Shown here: positions 33,379 to 42,018 of the stretch, in pieces
Numbering within the stretch: position 1 is the first letter of the stretch
Layout: every line of letters begins with the position of its first letter
From: Actinomycetospora sp. TBRC 11914
Lineage (GTDB): Bacteria; Actinomycetota; Actinomycetes; Mycobacteriales; Pseudonocardiaceae
Reading direction: 5' to 3'
Length of the DNA stretch: 64,000 bases
Assembly: GCF_012933465.1 (NCBI RefSeq)
Contig: NZ_JABBND010000019.1
Location: forward strand, 1 to 64,000
Position numbers and translations under genes: made by a program
The notes under the pieces: model-generated
Seen by the model: only the letters and a program-made list of their open reading frames with translations
What the model was told of the DNA's origin: nothing
Database searches by the model: none

Positions 33379-34365
33379 ATGGCGAGGACGGTGCGGTTCT
33401 CCGAGCTGGGCGACCCGGACGTGCTGCGGGTCGAGGAGGCGCCCGACCCGGCCCCCGGGCCGGGCGAGCTCGTCGTCGACGTCGCGGCCATCGGGCTCAA
33501 CCGCGCGGAGTCGATGTTCCGGCGGGGCACCTACATCGAGGCGCCGACGCTCCCGGCCGGGCTGGGCTACGAGTGCAGCGGCACCGTCTCGGCCGTCGGG
33601 CCGGAGGTGACCCGCTTCGGGGTCGGGGACCGGGTCAGCGTGGTGCCCGGGTTCTCCATGAACGACTACCCGGTCTACGCCGACCGCGCCCTGGTGCCCG
33701 CCCGCGCCGTCGTCCCCCTCCCAGACACGACGAGCTGGGTGGACGGCGCCGCGGTGTGGATGCCGTTCCTCGTCGGCTACGGCGGCCTGGTCGAGACCGG
33801 CGGGCTGCGCGCCGGCGACCACGTGGTGATCACCGCGGCGACCTCGAGCGTCGGGCTCGCCGCGATCGCGGTGGCGAACCGCGTCGGGGCGGTCCCGATC
33901 GCGACCACGCGGTCGTCGTCGAAGGCGCAGCCCCTGCGCGACGCGGGCGCGGCCCACGTCGTCGCCACCGCCGAGGAGGACCTCGTGGCCCGCGTCCTGG
34001 AGATCACCGGCGGCCGCGGCGCCGAGCACGTGTTCGACGCGGTGGCCGGCTCCGGCGTGGCGGACCTGGCCCGGGCGACCGCCCGCGGCGGGGTGATCAC
34101 CATCCACGGGCTGCTCTCGGGCGAGCCGACGATCTTCCCCACCGAGACGCTCCCGGATCTCTGGATGCGGAGCTATACGCTCTTCGCGATGACGCACGAC
34201 GAGGAGCGGCTACGGCGGGCAGGGGCGTTCGTGGGCTCGGGACTGCGGTCGGGGGACTTCCGACCCCAGGTCGACCGGGTGTTCGCGGGGCTCGACACGA
34301 TCGTCGAGGCGCACACGTACCTGGAGTCCAACGCGCAGGTCGGGAAGATCGTGGTGACGCCGTGA
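33379..34365 (+). CDS. Zinc-independent MDR quinone oxidoreductase-like protein
   Basis: 328 residues of the medium-chain dehydrogenase superfamily. Start VRFSELGDPDVLRVEEAP; NAD(P) motif VVITAATSSVGLAAIAVA near 148-165 (AxxSxVGxxA form); it lacks the Cys/His zinc ligands, placing it with quinone oxidoreductases and enoyl reductases. Usual function is NADPH-dependent reduction of quinones or enones. Its stop overlaps the phosphotransferase start (GTGA), indicating an operon. Possible control by the palindrome at 33277-33301. Confidence 0.85.
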   Translation: MARTVRFSELGDPDVLRVEEAPDPAPGPGELVVDVAAIGLNRAESMFRRGTYIEAPTLPAGLGYECSGTVSAVGPEVTRFGVGDRVSVVPGFSMNDYPVYADRALVPARAVVPLPDTTSWVDGAAVWMPFLVGYGGLVETGGLRAGDHVVITAATSSVGLAAIAVANRVGAVPIATTRSSSKAQPLRDAGAAHVVATAEEDLVARVLEITGGRGAEHVFDAVAGSGVADLARATARGGVITIHGLLSGEPTIFPTETLPDLWMRSYTLFAMTHDEERLRRAGAFVGSGLRSGDFRPQVDRVFAGLDTIVEAHTYLESNAQVGKIVVTP

Positions 34366-35402
34366 GCGCGCCGGGGATCTCGGGCGACTCCGGGGTGCCG
34401 GACGCCGCGGTTGCGTGGTTCCGGGCGAACGTCCCGGGTCTGTCCGGCGAGCCGGTCTTCCGCCGGATCACCGGCGGGCGGTCCAACCTGACGTACCAGG
34501 TGACCGACGACGCCGGGACCACCTGGGCGCTGCGCCGCCCGCCGCTGGGCGGCGTGCTGGAGACCGCGCACGACATGGGCCGCGAGTGGCGCTTCCTCAC
34601 CGCGCTCGCGCCGACCGACGTGCCGGTGCCGCAGCCGGTGGCGTTCTGCGACGACCACGACGTGGCCGGCGTCGACTTCTACGTCATGGACTTCGCCCCG
34701 GGCCGGGTGCTGAACAGCCCGGAGGACGCGGACTGGGTGACGTCGACCGAGGTGAAGACCCGGATCGGCGAGTCGACGATGGACGTGCTCGCGGCGCTGC
34801 ACGCCGTCGAGCCCGCCGAGGTCGGTCTCGACGACCTCGCCCGCCCCGGCAACTTCGTCGAGCGCCAGCTCCGGCGCTGGCACCGGCAGGCGCACGCGTC
34901 GGCGCTGGAGGACTTCACCGCGATCGACGAGGCCCACGCCGCGCTCTCCGAGCGCATCCCCGAGGCCCCGGCGAACCGGATCGCCCACGGCGACTTCCGC
35001 AGCGGCAACATCTCCTACGCCGACGACGGCCGCGCGGTCGCGGTCTTCGACTGGGAGCTCGCCACGATCGGCGACCCGTACTGCGACCTCGGGCACGTGC
35101 TCGTGTCCTGGTCGCAGCCCGGGGACACGGTGCCCGCGGCGCTGCCCAACCCGACCGAGGCCGGCGGGTTCCCTACCCGGGAGGACCTGCTCGCCCGCTA
35201 CGAGAAGGCCTCCGGCGCGAAGCTCCCGGACATCGACTTCTACATCGCGTTCGCCCGGTGGCGGGCGGCGTGCATCCACGCCGGGGTGTGGACCCGCTAC
35301 CAGGCCGGCGACATGGGCGACGCGGCGGACGCCGACGAGGTCACCGGGCCCGAGGCGATCGAGGCGCAGGCCCGGTCGGCGCTGGACCAGCTACGCATGT
35401 GA
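34362..35402 (+). CDS. Phosphotransferase family protein (APH/ACAD10-like)
   Basis: 346 residues, aminoglycoside-phosphotransferase-like kinase fold. ATP-loop region RRITGGRSNLTYQV, catalytic loop AHGDFRSGN (about 207-215), and metal-binding FDWELATIGDPYCDLG (about 228-243). This subgroup is the one usually encoded next to acyl-CoA dehydrogenases and related to ACAD10/11 N-termini, which phosphorylate hydroxyacyl-CoAs; antibiotic resistance is not implied. GTG start overlaps the oxidoreductase stop. The gene ends Arg-Met-TGA inside palindrome C2 and overlaps the end of the convergent PrsW gene by 12 bp. Confidence 0.85.
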   Translation: MSAPGISGDSGVPDAAVAWFRANVPGLSGEPVFRRITGGRSNLTYQVTDDAGTTWALRRPPLGGVLETAHDMGREWRFLTALAPTDVPVPQPVAFCDDHDVAGVDFYVMDFAPGRVLNSPEDADWVTSTEVKTRIGESTMDVLAALHAVEPAEVGLDDLARPGNFVERQLRRWHRQAHASALEDFTAIDEAHAALSERIPEAPANRIAHGDFRSGNISYADDGRAVAVFDWELATIGDPYCDLGHVLVSWSQPGDTVPAALPNPTEAGGFPTREDLLARYEKASGAKLPDIDFYIAFARWRAACIHAGVWTRYQAGDMGDAADADEVTGPEAIEAQARSALDQLRM

Positions 35403-36218
35403 ACGGATGTGGTCGTTCGGGCGACCACGTTCGTTCACGTGGGCCTCGCCCTCCGCGATGCGGTGGGCGATGTAGGTCAGCAGGCCCAGGCTGAGCACCG
35501 CGAGGACGACGTAGGCGACCACGCCGCCGAGGCTGTCCCACGCGGTGTGCAGGGCCACCGCGACGATGTACGCGAGCACGAAGCGCCCGACGGCCCGGCC
35601 GTGGTGCACCGCGCCCGGGACCGCGTAGAGCGCCGCGGCGGTGATCCCGGTCCAGGCCATGTGGCCGGCCGGGCTCATCAGCCCGCGCAGCATGAGCACG
35701 TCGACGGTGCTGACGACGCTGCCGTGGGACTCGAGCAGAGTCACGAAGCCGTAGCCCATGGTCTCCAGCGCGGCGAAGCCCGCGCCGCAGGCGACGCCGA
35801 GCAGCAGGCCGTCGGCCGGTCCGAACCGGTGGCGCAGCACCAGCAGCAGCACGAGCGGCACGAGCAGCTTGGCGCCCTCCTCGATGACCGCGACGCCGAT
35901 CATGGGCAGGGCACCGAGGCGCTGCTCGACGTCGAACTCGAGGGTCCCGGCGACGATCGTGCCGAGCACGCCCCCGAAGAAGGCCGCCGACGCGAGCAGC
36001 CCGCCCGACACGGCGTAGGGCAGCCGGCGGCCCTTGATGAACGTGACGAACGTGAAGGGCACGACCGCGGACCCGAGCAGGATCGCCGAGGGCACGAAGT
36101 TCGGGTTCCGGGTGGCCACCATGGTGCGCTCGTCGAGCACGAACAGGGCGACGCCGATCACGAGCACGAGCAGCCACGCGTGGCGCAGCAGGCGGCTGGT
36201 GGCGGCCACGCGGGTCAC
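35391..36218 (-). CDS. prsW: PrsW-family intramembrane glutamic-type protease homologue
   Basis: About 275 residues with roughly eight membrane helices. PrsW signatures: VIEEGAKLLVPL (Glu113, Glu114, Lys117), GAGFAALETMGYGF, HMAWTG, and ALHTAWD near the end. Bacillus PrsW cleaves an anti-sigma factor in the membrane; in actinobacteria the targets are mostly unknown. The GTG overlaps the MprF stop (GTGA), so it is the second gene of that operon. The last dozen or so residues are encoded by palindrome C2, and its TAG stop lies within the convergent phosphotransferase gene. Confidence 0.85.
   Translation of the reverse strand: MTRVAATSRLLRHAWLLVLVIGVALFVLDERTMVATRNPNFVPSAILLGSAVVPFTFVTFIKGRRLPYAVSGGLLASAAFFGGVLGTIVAGTLEFDVEQRLGALPMIGVAVIEEGAKLLVPLVLLLVLRHRFGPADGLLLGVACGAGFAALETMGYGFVTLLESHGSVVSTVDVLMLRGLMSPAGHMAWTGITAAALYAVPGAVHHGRAVGRFVLAYIVAVALHTAWDSLGGVVAYVVLAVLSLGLLTYIAHRIAEGEAHVNERGRPNDHIRSHA
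35397..35440. repeat. Palindromic element C2 (family C)
   Basis: Arms 35397-35415 and 35422-35440 (three mismatches) around TTCGGG. The left arm is identical to C1 (3691-3709) and again holds the final Met codon and TGA stop of the rightward gene. It also encodes the C-terminal residues of the leftward PrsW-family gene. Confidence 0.75.
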
Positions 36219-38377
36219 TTCCCGTCGTCGGTACGAGCGAGCGCCAGGAGCTCCTTGACCCCGGCGTCGGGCAGGTACGCCCGCCCGATGCCGATCCCGA
36301 CCCGCGGCAGGTCCCCCTCGTCCCGGTAGACCAGGTACATCGGCTCGTGGCGCGGGCGGAACTTCGCCTTGAACTGGTGCAGCGACCGGAAGCCGTAGTA
36401 GGGCTCCAGCAGGGCGCCGAGCTGGTCGAGGACGCGGTCGAGCACCGGCTCGGCGGCCTCCGGATCGCGGTCGGAGCGGGCCAGCGGGGCCCCGGAGAGC
36501 GAGACGAAGCGCGCGCCCTCGGCCTGGAACGTCAGGCACGCCGAGGCGATGAGGTACTCGACGACCGCGCGGAACCCGTCCGGGCGGCGCCGCATGACGT
36601 CGAGCGTCCAGCCCACGACCTCCCGCTCCGGCCCGTACACCGGCAGCCAGGAGGTGACGCCGTGGACGGTGCCCTCGGCGTCGATCGCGAGCCCGGTGCG
36701 GACCTCGGAGTCGAGCGCCTCCTCGACGCCGCCGAGGGTGAAGCCCATCTCGGGCAGCCCCTTGTCCCCGACCCACTCCTCCGAGATGGCCCGGACCTGC
36801 GCGACGACGGCCCGGGGCTCCTCGGCGAGGTGCACCATCTCGTGGGTGATGCCGGCCTTGCCGGCCCGGTTGAAGGCGCTGCGCACCGCCTGCCAGGGCT
36901 TGCCCTTGAACTCCAGCCCGTCGAGGTCGATCAGCGTGTCCTCGGCGACCTGCAGGGCACGCCAGCCCTGCGCCCGCGCGGCCTCGGCGAGGCCGGCCGT
37001 CGCCGAGAACAGGCACGGCACCCAGCCGGAGCGCTCGGCGAGCGTCCGGAAACCGGTGAGGGCCTCGCCGAACCGCTCGGGCTCGACGACCGGGTCGCCG
37101 AGCGCGACCGCGACCCCGGCGTGCACCCGGTAGGCGACGATCCCGTCGGCGGTCGCGAGGTAGCGGTTCTCCGGCCAGGTGGTCATCCACGAGATCGTCG
37201 AGCCGCCGTGGGTGTGCAGGGCGGTGCGCGCGGCGCGCGGGCCCTCCACCGGTCCGTCGGGGCCGCGGCGGCGCAGCGCGCGGCGCGAGGGCACCGCGAA
37301 CGCCGAGCGCCCGACGACGAGCCACACCAGCAGCGCCGCCCAGAGCACCGCGTTGGGGACGAAGATCGCGAGGCCGATGAGCTCGAGCTGGTCCACCTGG
37401 TGCGTGATGTGCGCGTACACCACGGCGACGACCACGACGAGGCCCAGCAGCGTGTAGAACCCGCCGATGACCAGACCCGCCCACCACGCGGGCCGCCGAC
37501 CGCGGCGCAGCCCCTCGGCGATCAGCAGGGAGATGACGACCGAGATGGTCACCTCCAGGACGCTGGACTCGTCCTTGGTGTCCCCGAGCGGCCCGATCAC
37601 GGGCACGACGACGGTGATGACGCGGATGGCCGCGATGACGACGAGCCCGACCGCGGCGACCAGCCGGCGCTCCCGGCGGCCGACCCGCCCCGACGTCGGG
37701 GCCGGCGCGGCGGTGGGCCCCGCGAGCCGCCGGGCGAGCGGGAGCGCGAGGGCCAGGGCGATGGCGTGCTCGACGTCGGCGAGCCCGCCGAGGAAGAGCA
37801 GCCCGACGACGGCCACGCCCACCAGCACCAGGCGCAGCCGGAACCGCCAGGGGGCGTGGAGGGTCGCCGCGCCCATCGCCAGCGCCGCGAACATCCCCGC
37901 GGAGAACCCGGTGTCGAGGTCCCCCGCGAGCCGGGCCGCCCAGGCCCACGGCGTGGCGGCCAGCGCGAGGACGAGCGCCGCGGTGAGCAGCACCGCCGCC
38001 AGCTGGAACGCGACGGTGACCAGCGCGGTGCGCCGGGTGCCGCAGCGGATCTCCACCCAGCCGACGGCGACGGCGAACAGCCCGAGGATGAGCACGTAGA
38101 GCACGGGGTGCCCGGCGAGCAGGGCCCCGGTGACGAGCGTCCAGACGTGCCCGGCGAGCAGCGCGGGCGGGCCGTAGGCGAGGTCGATCGCGTCCGGCCG
38201 GCCGGACAGCGGCGACCAGAACGCGCCGGTGACGAGGCCGCCGACGACCATGAGCACCACGACGGTGGCCGTGAACGGCACCCGGCGCACGAGGCCTGCG
38301 AAGGACCGGCCGCGGGCCGCCCACGCCTCCCGCCGTGCGGACCCGGAGGTCTCCTCCGGCGCCGTGGTCACCGACAT
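36215..38377 (-). CDS. mprF: MprF-like phosphatidylglycerol lysyltransferase with membrane N-terminus
   Basis: About 720 residues. N-terminal membrane region (about 33-360). Its first part is rhomboid-like in layout (AGHVWTLVTGALLAGHPVLY, TGFSAGMFAALAMG), followed by several more helices. The C-terminal cytosolic DUF2156/GNAT-like transferase domain (about 385-700) has STISWMTTWPENRYLATADG, VALGDPV, FKGKPWQAVRSAFNRA, and FHQFKAKFRPRHEPMYLVY-type ending (HQFKAKFRPRHEP). MprF enzymes add lysine or alanine from tRNA to phosphatidylglycerol and flip it, lowering sensitivity to cationic peptides. ATG 38377 has GAGGGGG upstream; a GTG at 38398 is the alternative. First gene of an MprF-PrsW operon. 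Confidence 0.88.
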   Translation of the reverse strand: MSVTTAPEETSGSARREAWAARGRSFAGLVRRVPFTATVVVLMVVGGLVTGAFWSPLSGRPDAIDLAYGPPALLAGHVWTLVTGALLAGHPVLYVLILGLFAVAVGWVEIRCGTRRTALVTVAFQLAAVLLTAALVLALAATPWAWAARLAGDLDTGFSAGMFAALAMGAATLHAPWRFRLRLVLVGVAVVGLLFLGGLADVEHAIALALALPLARRLAGPTAAPAPTSGRVGRRERRLVAAVGLVVIAAIRVITVVVPVIGPLGDTKDESSVLEVTISVVISLLIAEGLRRGRRPAWWAGLVIGGFYTLLGLVVVVAVVYAHITHQVDQLELIGLAIFVPNAVLWAALLVWLVVGRSAFAVPSRRALRRRGPDGPVEGPRAARTALHTHGGSTISWMTTWPENRYLATADGIVAYRVHAGVAVALGDPVVEPERFGEALTGFRTLAERSGWVPCLFSATAGLAEAARAQGWRALQVAEDTLIDLDGLEFKGKPWQAVRSAFNRAGKAGITHEMVHLAEEPRAVVAQVRAISEEWVGDKGLPEMGFTLGGVEEALDSEVRTGLAIDAEGTVHGVTSWLPVYGPEREVVGWTLDVMRRRPDGFRAVVEYLIASACLTFQAEGARFVSLSGAPLARSDRDPEAAEPVLDRVLDQLGALLEPYYGFRSLHQFKAKFRPRHEPMYLVYRDEGDLPRVGIGIGRAYLPDAGVKELLALARTDDGK

Positions 38378-38398
38378 GTCCGCCCCCTCGGGACTCAC

Positions 38399-38416
38399 CC
38401 AGTGCGATCACACTGG
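38399..38416. promoter_or_regulatory. Palindrome upstream of mprF-like gene
   Basis: CCAGTG (38399-38404), spacer CGATCA, CACTGG (38411-38416): a perfect 6-bp-arm inverted repeat 22 bp before the start codon. Possible operator. The rest of the 236-bp gap to 38635 shows no gene. Confidence 0.4.
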
Positions 38417-38634
38417 TCCGATCGAGGATCAGCGTGAGCCCAGTCTCCGAGATCCCCCGCGGGAAGACAACGCCCGGTGACCAGGCGATGCAGCTCACGC
38501 GGTGCGGGCCGTCACGAAGCGGTCGGCGGGAGGCCCGCAGCGGGCAACCATCCGGGTACGACCGGGTCCACCGCCGCGCCCGGGCCGGTCCGCCCCGCTC
38601 GCGCCCGCGCGACCCGTCCGCCGGAGGTCACCCG

Positions 38635-38826
38635 ATGTTCGGCAGCTGCTCGTTCTGCTTCGCCCTGCGCCCCGGCCGCCTCGCGCCGGTCGCCCACACC
38701 GAGGAGTGCCCCGTCGGCACCCACCCTCCGGCGTTCCTCGACCACGACGAGGGGTTCTTCTTCCGACACCCCGACCTGGTCGAGCTCGACCTCGCGACGG
38801 CCGCCTGGTGGCCTTCGGCCTCGTGA
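38635..38826 (+). CDS. Small Cys-containing protein of unknown function
   Basis: 63 residues, ATG with GGAGGT six bases upstream, a good reason to accept it. It starts MFGSCSFCFALRPG with a CxxC pair and has HTEECP in the middle, so a metal site with two Cys, a His and a Cys is conceivable. The middle FLDHDEGFFFRHPDLVELDL is acidic and aromatic. The last few codons (Pro-Ser-Ala-Ser) and the stop fall in palindrome A3. No family recognised. Confidence 0.5.
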   Translation: MFGSCSFCFALRPGRLAPVAHTEECPVGTHPPAFLDHDEGFFFRHPDLVELDLATAAWWPSAS

Positions 38827-38878
38827 GCACTAACTGTCGCTATGACGACACTTTCTGCTCACGAGCCCGAAGGGCACC
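38807..38878. repeat. Palindromic element A3 (family A)
   Basis: GGTGGCCTTCGGCCTCGTGA at the left and inverted TGCTCACGAG...GGCACC at the right; the inner arms are imperfect (CTAACTGTCG against CGACACTTTC). It lies between the small rightward gene and the leftward benzoate-CoA ligase gene, both of which end inside it. Confidence 0.75.
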
Positions 38879-40477
38879 GGCCGCCAGCTCCCGCACGAGG
38901 AACCGCTGGACCTTGCCCGTCGCCGTCCGCGGCACGGCGTCGATCTCCAGGACGTGGCTCGGCTTCTTGAACGACGCGAGCCCCTCCCGGCACCACGCGA
39001 TGAGCGCCTCCGGGTCCACCACGGCGCCCTCCGCGGGCACGACACACGCGACCGTCCGGTCGAGGCCGTCGTCGTCGGGGACGCCCACGACGACCACCTC
39101 CCCCACCGACGGGTGCAGCACGAGCCGCTCCTCGACCTCCATCGGCGTGACCCAGATGCCGCCGACCTTGAGCACGTCGTCGGTCCGGCCCAGGCACTGG
39201 TAGGTGCCGTCGGGGTTGCGGACGTAGGTGTCGCCGGTGCGCATCCACTCGCCCTCGAACACCCGGCGGTTGACGTCGGTGCGGCACCAGTAGCCGGTGC
39301 ACAGCGAGTCGGCCCGCAGGTAGAGCGTGCCCTTCGTGCCGTCCGGGACCACCGACCCGTCGTCGTCGCGGATCTCGACCTCGTAGCCGGGCACCGGCAC
39401 CCCCGAGGTGCCGGGGACGACCTCGCCGGGCTTGTTCGACAGGTAGATGTGCAGCGCCTCGGTGGAGCCGATGCCGTCGAGCACCTCGACCCCGAACCGG
39501 TCGCGCATCCCGACGACCATCCGCGCCGGCAGCGCCTCGCCGGCGCTGACGCCCTGACGGACCCGGGCGAACGTGTCGTCGGGCAGGTCGCTCGCGAGCA
39601 GCGGCCCGTAGACGCTCGGGCTGCCGTAGAAGAGGGTCACCGGGTGGGTCGTGACGACCTCGGCGATCGCGGCCGGGGACGGGCGCCCGGGCGCCAGCAC
39701 CGACGAGGCCCCGGCCGCGAGCGGGAAGAACATCGAGTTCCCGATGCCGTAGGCGAAGAACAGCTTGGCGACCGAGAAGCACACGTCGTCGGCGTGGATC
39801 CCGAGGACCTGGGCGCCGTAGGTCTCGCAGACCGTTCGGATGTCGGCGTGGCGGTGCATCGCCGCCTTCGGGGTCCCCGTCGTGCCGCTGGTGTAGAGCC
39901 AGAGCGCCGGCGACTCGTCCCAGGTGGGGTACGGCGAGTCGTCCCCGCCCGCGCCGGCCGCGACGAGGTCGGCCCAGCTGCGGGTGCGCACCGGGTAGCC
40001 GGCCAGCGGGTCGGGGTCCGTCACGGGCACGGCGGCGGGGGCCACGACGACGTCGAACAGGTCCGGTCGGTCCTCGGTCGCCAGGGCCACGGCGTGGCGG
40101 GTGACCTCCCCGAACTCCGGCGAGCAGAGCAGGACCGGCGCGCGGGAGTCGATGACGAGCTTGGCGAGCTCGGTGCCGCGCAGCATGGTCGACACCGGGA
40201 CCGCGACCGCCCCGATGCGCATCGCGGCGAGGATGGCGGTGAAGAGCTCGACGCCGTCCGAGCAGCACATGAGCACCCGCTGCTCGGGCCGCACCCCGAG
40301 CGCGCGCAGCCCGGCGGCGACGCTCGCGACCTCGCCGGCGAGGGTGTCGTAGTCGAGCTCGCGGACGCCGCCCGGGACGATCGCGCGGACCGCCGGGCGG
40401 CCGCCGGCGCCGGGGGTGGCCAGGTGCCGGTCGACGAGGTACTGCGACGCGTTGAACTGCTGGTGGTGGGACAGCAC
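38840..40477 (-). CDS. Benzoate-CoA ligase family protein
   Basis: About 545 residues. Start region QFNASQYLVDRHLA is characteristic of benzoate-CoA ligases. P-loop LWLYTSGTTGTPKAAMHRH; FFAYGIGNSMFFPL; DGIGSTEALHIYLSN; MRTGDTYV, YQCLGRTDDVLKVGGIWV, VEVE-type hinge MEVEERL, and catalytic Lys in RTATGKVQRF. It makes benzoyl-CoA from benzoate, ATP and CoA, the substrate of BoxB encoded upstream in the same direction. GTG 40477 is chosen; an upstream start would lie in palindrome A4. The final residues (ALRAREQKVSS) are read from palindrome A3. Confidence 0.9.
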   Translation of the reverse strand: MLSHHQQFNASQYLVDRHLATPGAGGRPAVRAIVPGGVRELDYDTLAGEVASVAAGLRALGVRPEQRVLMCCSDGVELFTAILAAMRIGAVAVPVSTMLRGTELAKLVIDSRAPVLLCSPEFGEVTRHAVALATEDRPDLFDVVVAPAAVPVTDPDPLAGYPVRTRSWADLVAAGAGGDDSPYPTWDESPALWLYTSGTTGTPKAAMHRHADIRTVCETYGAQVLGIHADDVCFSVAKLFFAYGIGNSMFFPLAAGASSVLAPGRPSPAAIAEVVTTHPVTLFYGSPSVYGPLLASDLPDDTFARVRQGVSAGEALPARMVVGMRDRFGVEVLDGIGSTEALHIYLSNKPGEVVPGTSGVPVPGYEVEIRDDDGSVVPDGTKGTLYLRADSLCTGYWCRTDVNRRVFEGEWMRTGDTYVRNPDGTYQCLGRTDDVLKVGGIWVTPMEVEERLVLHPSVGEVVVVGVPDDDGLDRTVACVVPAEGAVVDPEALIAWCREGLASFKKPSHVLEIDAVPRTATGKVQRFLVRELAAGALRAREQKVSS

Positions 40478-40498
40478 ATCAACCGCCTTCGCGGACGA

Positions 40499-40570
40499 GG
40501 TGCGCTCCGCGCTCGTGAGCACTAACTGTCGCTATACCGACACTCAGTGCTCACGAGCCGCAGGCACCTA
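40499..40570. repeat. Palindromic element A4 (family A), inside the box operon
   Basis: Perfect outer arms 40511-40523 and 40546-40558 (GCTCGTGAGCACT and its complement) with an imperfect interior, flanked by GGTGCGCTCCGCG and GGCACC. The terminal CTA (40568-40570) is the TAG stop of boxB. It separates boxB from the ligase gene transcribed in the same direction, so it may attenuate or process the operon mRNA. Confidence 0.75.
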
Positions 40571-41995
40571 GTGGAAGTGGACGTACTCGTAGTCCACCGG
40601 CTTGTCGTTGATACCGGTCGAGGGCGGCGCGATCCAGCCCGCGATCTTCCCGGGCTCGAGCACCGGGTGCATGAGGCTGCGGACGTGGGTCTTGTCGACC
40701 TCGGTGGGCAGCCACTGGTCCTTCTGCGCCATCCACTCGGACTCGGGGATCACCCGGCCCTCGGGGGTGATGTGCGCGCCCGCGAAGGCTCCCACCTGGC
40801 GGTTGAACCCGACGTGGGGCAGCGTCAGCTCGGCGTCGATCCCGGCCTTGGCCAGGATGCGGTTCCAGCGCTTGAGACCCGTCCTGCAGTCGTTGATGTA
40901 CTCGTGGCGCAGGTCCTGGTTGAGCGCCAGCAGCGCCGGCACCTCGTTGTGCGTGACCTGCCCGTCCTTGTACGCGTCGACGTGCCCGGCATCGTCGGTG
41001 AGCTGGTGGTCGTCCTCGCGCCGCTCCTCCTGCCACCGGCCCTTGAGGCCCGCGGTGAAGTAGTTGGCGGCGTTGGTCGAGGACTCGTTGCCGAACAGAT
41101 CCAGCGACACCGTGTAGTGGAAGTTGATGTACTTCTGGATCATCGTCAGCGGGATGCCGCCGGCGCCGGCGACCTCCTCGGTGTCGTGGTCGGCCATCAG
41201 CTCCGCGGTCCGGCGCACCACGCGGTCGATGCCGGTGGTGCCCACGAACATGTGGTGGGCCTCCTCCTTGAGCATGAACTCGCAGGTGCGGGAGAGCGGG
41301 TCGAAGCCCGACTCCTTCAGCGTCCCGAGCTGGTACTTCCCGTCGCGGTCGGTGAAGTAGGTGAACATGAAGAACGACAGCCAGTCCGGGGTCTCCTCGT
41401 TGAAGGCCCCGAGGATGCGCGGCGAGTCGTCCGACCCGGAGTTGCGCGCCAGCAGCTGGTCGGCCTCCTCGCGCCCGGCCCGGCCGAAGTAGGCGTGCAG
41501 CAGGTAGACCATCGCCCAGAGGTGGCGGCCCTCCTCGACGTTGACCTGGAACAGGTTGCGCATGTCGTACAACGACGGCGCCGTCGCGCCCAGGAAGCGC
41601 TGCTGCTCCACCGACGCCGGCTCGGTGTCGCCCTGGATCACGATGAGCCGCTGCAGGTCGGCCCGGTACTCGCCTGGCACCTCCTGCCAGACCGGCTCCC
41701 CCTTGTGCTCGCCGAAGGCGATCCGCCGGTCCGGGTCGTGCTCGGAGAGGAAGACCCCCCAGCGGTACTCGTTCATCGGGACGTGGTCGAAGTGGGCCCA
41801 GCCGTCGCGGCCGACGTCGACCGCGGTGCGCAGGTAGACGTCCTTGGTGTCGACGGCGGGCCCCATGTCGGCCCACCAGTCGAGGAAGTTGGGCTGCCAG
41901 CGCTCGAGGGCCCGCTGGAGCTTGCGGTCGCCGGCGAGGTCGACGTTGTTCGGGATCTTCGCGTCGAAGTCGATCTTCGGGCGTGCGGACGTCAT
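40568..41995 (-). CDS. boxB: Benzoyl-CoA 2,3-epoxidase subunit BoxB
   Basis: 475 residues, full length for BoxB, the diiron monooxygenase that epoxidises benzoyl-CoA with O2. All six iron-ligand positions can be placed at a constant offset of +5 from the Azoarcus enzyme as I recall it: Glu125, Glu155 and His158 (NVEEGRHLWAM), Asp216, and Glu245 and His248 (KEEAHHMFVG). ATG 41995 has AGGGGG upstream. It follows boxC by 23 bp and precedes the benzoate-CoA ligase. The reductase BoxA is not encoded in this window, so another electron donor must serve. Confidence 0.95.
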   Translation of the reverse strand: MTSARPKIDFDAKIPNNVDLAGDRKLQRALERWQPNFLDWWADMGPAVDTKDVYLRTAVDVGRDGWAHFDHVPMNEYRWGVFLSEHDPDRRIAFGEHKGEPVWQEVPGEYRADLQRLIVIQGDTEPASVEQQRFLGATAPSLYDMRNLFQVNVEEGRHLWAMVYLLHAYFGRAGREEADQLLARNSGSDDSPRILGAFNEETPDWLSFFMFTYFTDRDGKYQLGTLKESGFDPLSRTCEFMLKEEAHHMFVGTTGIDRVVRRTAELMADHDTEEVAGAGGIPLTMIQKYINFHYTVSLDLFGNESSTNAANYFTAGLKGRWQEERREDDHQLTDDAGHVDAYKDGQVTHNEVPALLALNQDLRHEYINDCRTGLKRWNRILAKAGIDAELTLPHVGFNRQVGAFAGAHITPEGRVIPESEWMAQKDQWLPTEVDKTHVRSLMHPVLEPGKIAGWIAPPSTGINDKPVDYEYVHFH

Positions 41996-42018
41996 GTGGT
42001 GCGAGCCCCCTGTTGCTC

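Noticed and set aside
34362-35402. Aminoglycoside resistance kinase
   Set aside because: The sequence belongs to the ACAD-associated phosphotransferase subgroup and is coupled to an oxidoreductase gene; nothing points to antibiotic substrates.
35391-38498. Apparent 1,035-residue fusion ending in PrsW
   Set aside because: Only the PrsW part (from 36218) is meaningful. The upstream two thirds are an out-of-frame reading of the MprF gene, which has its own frame and a GTGA overlap with PrsW.
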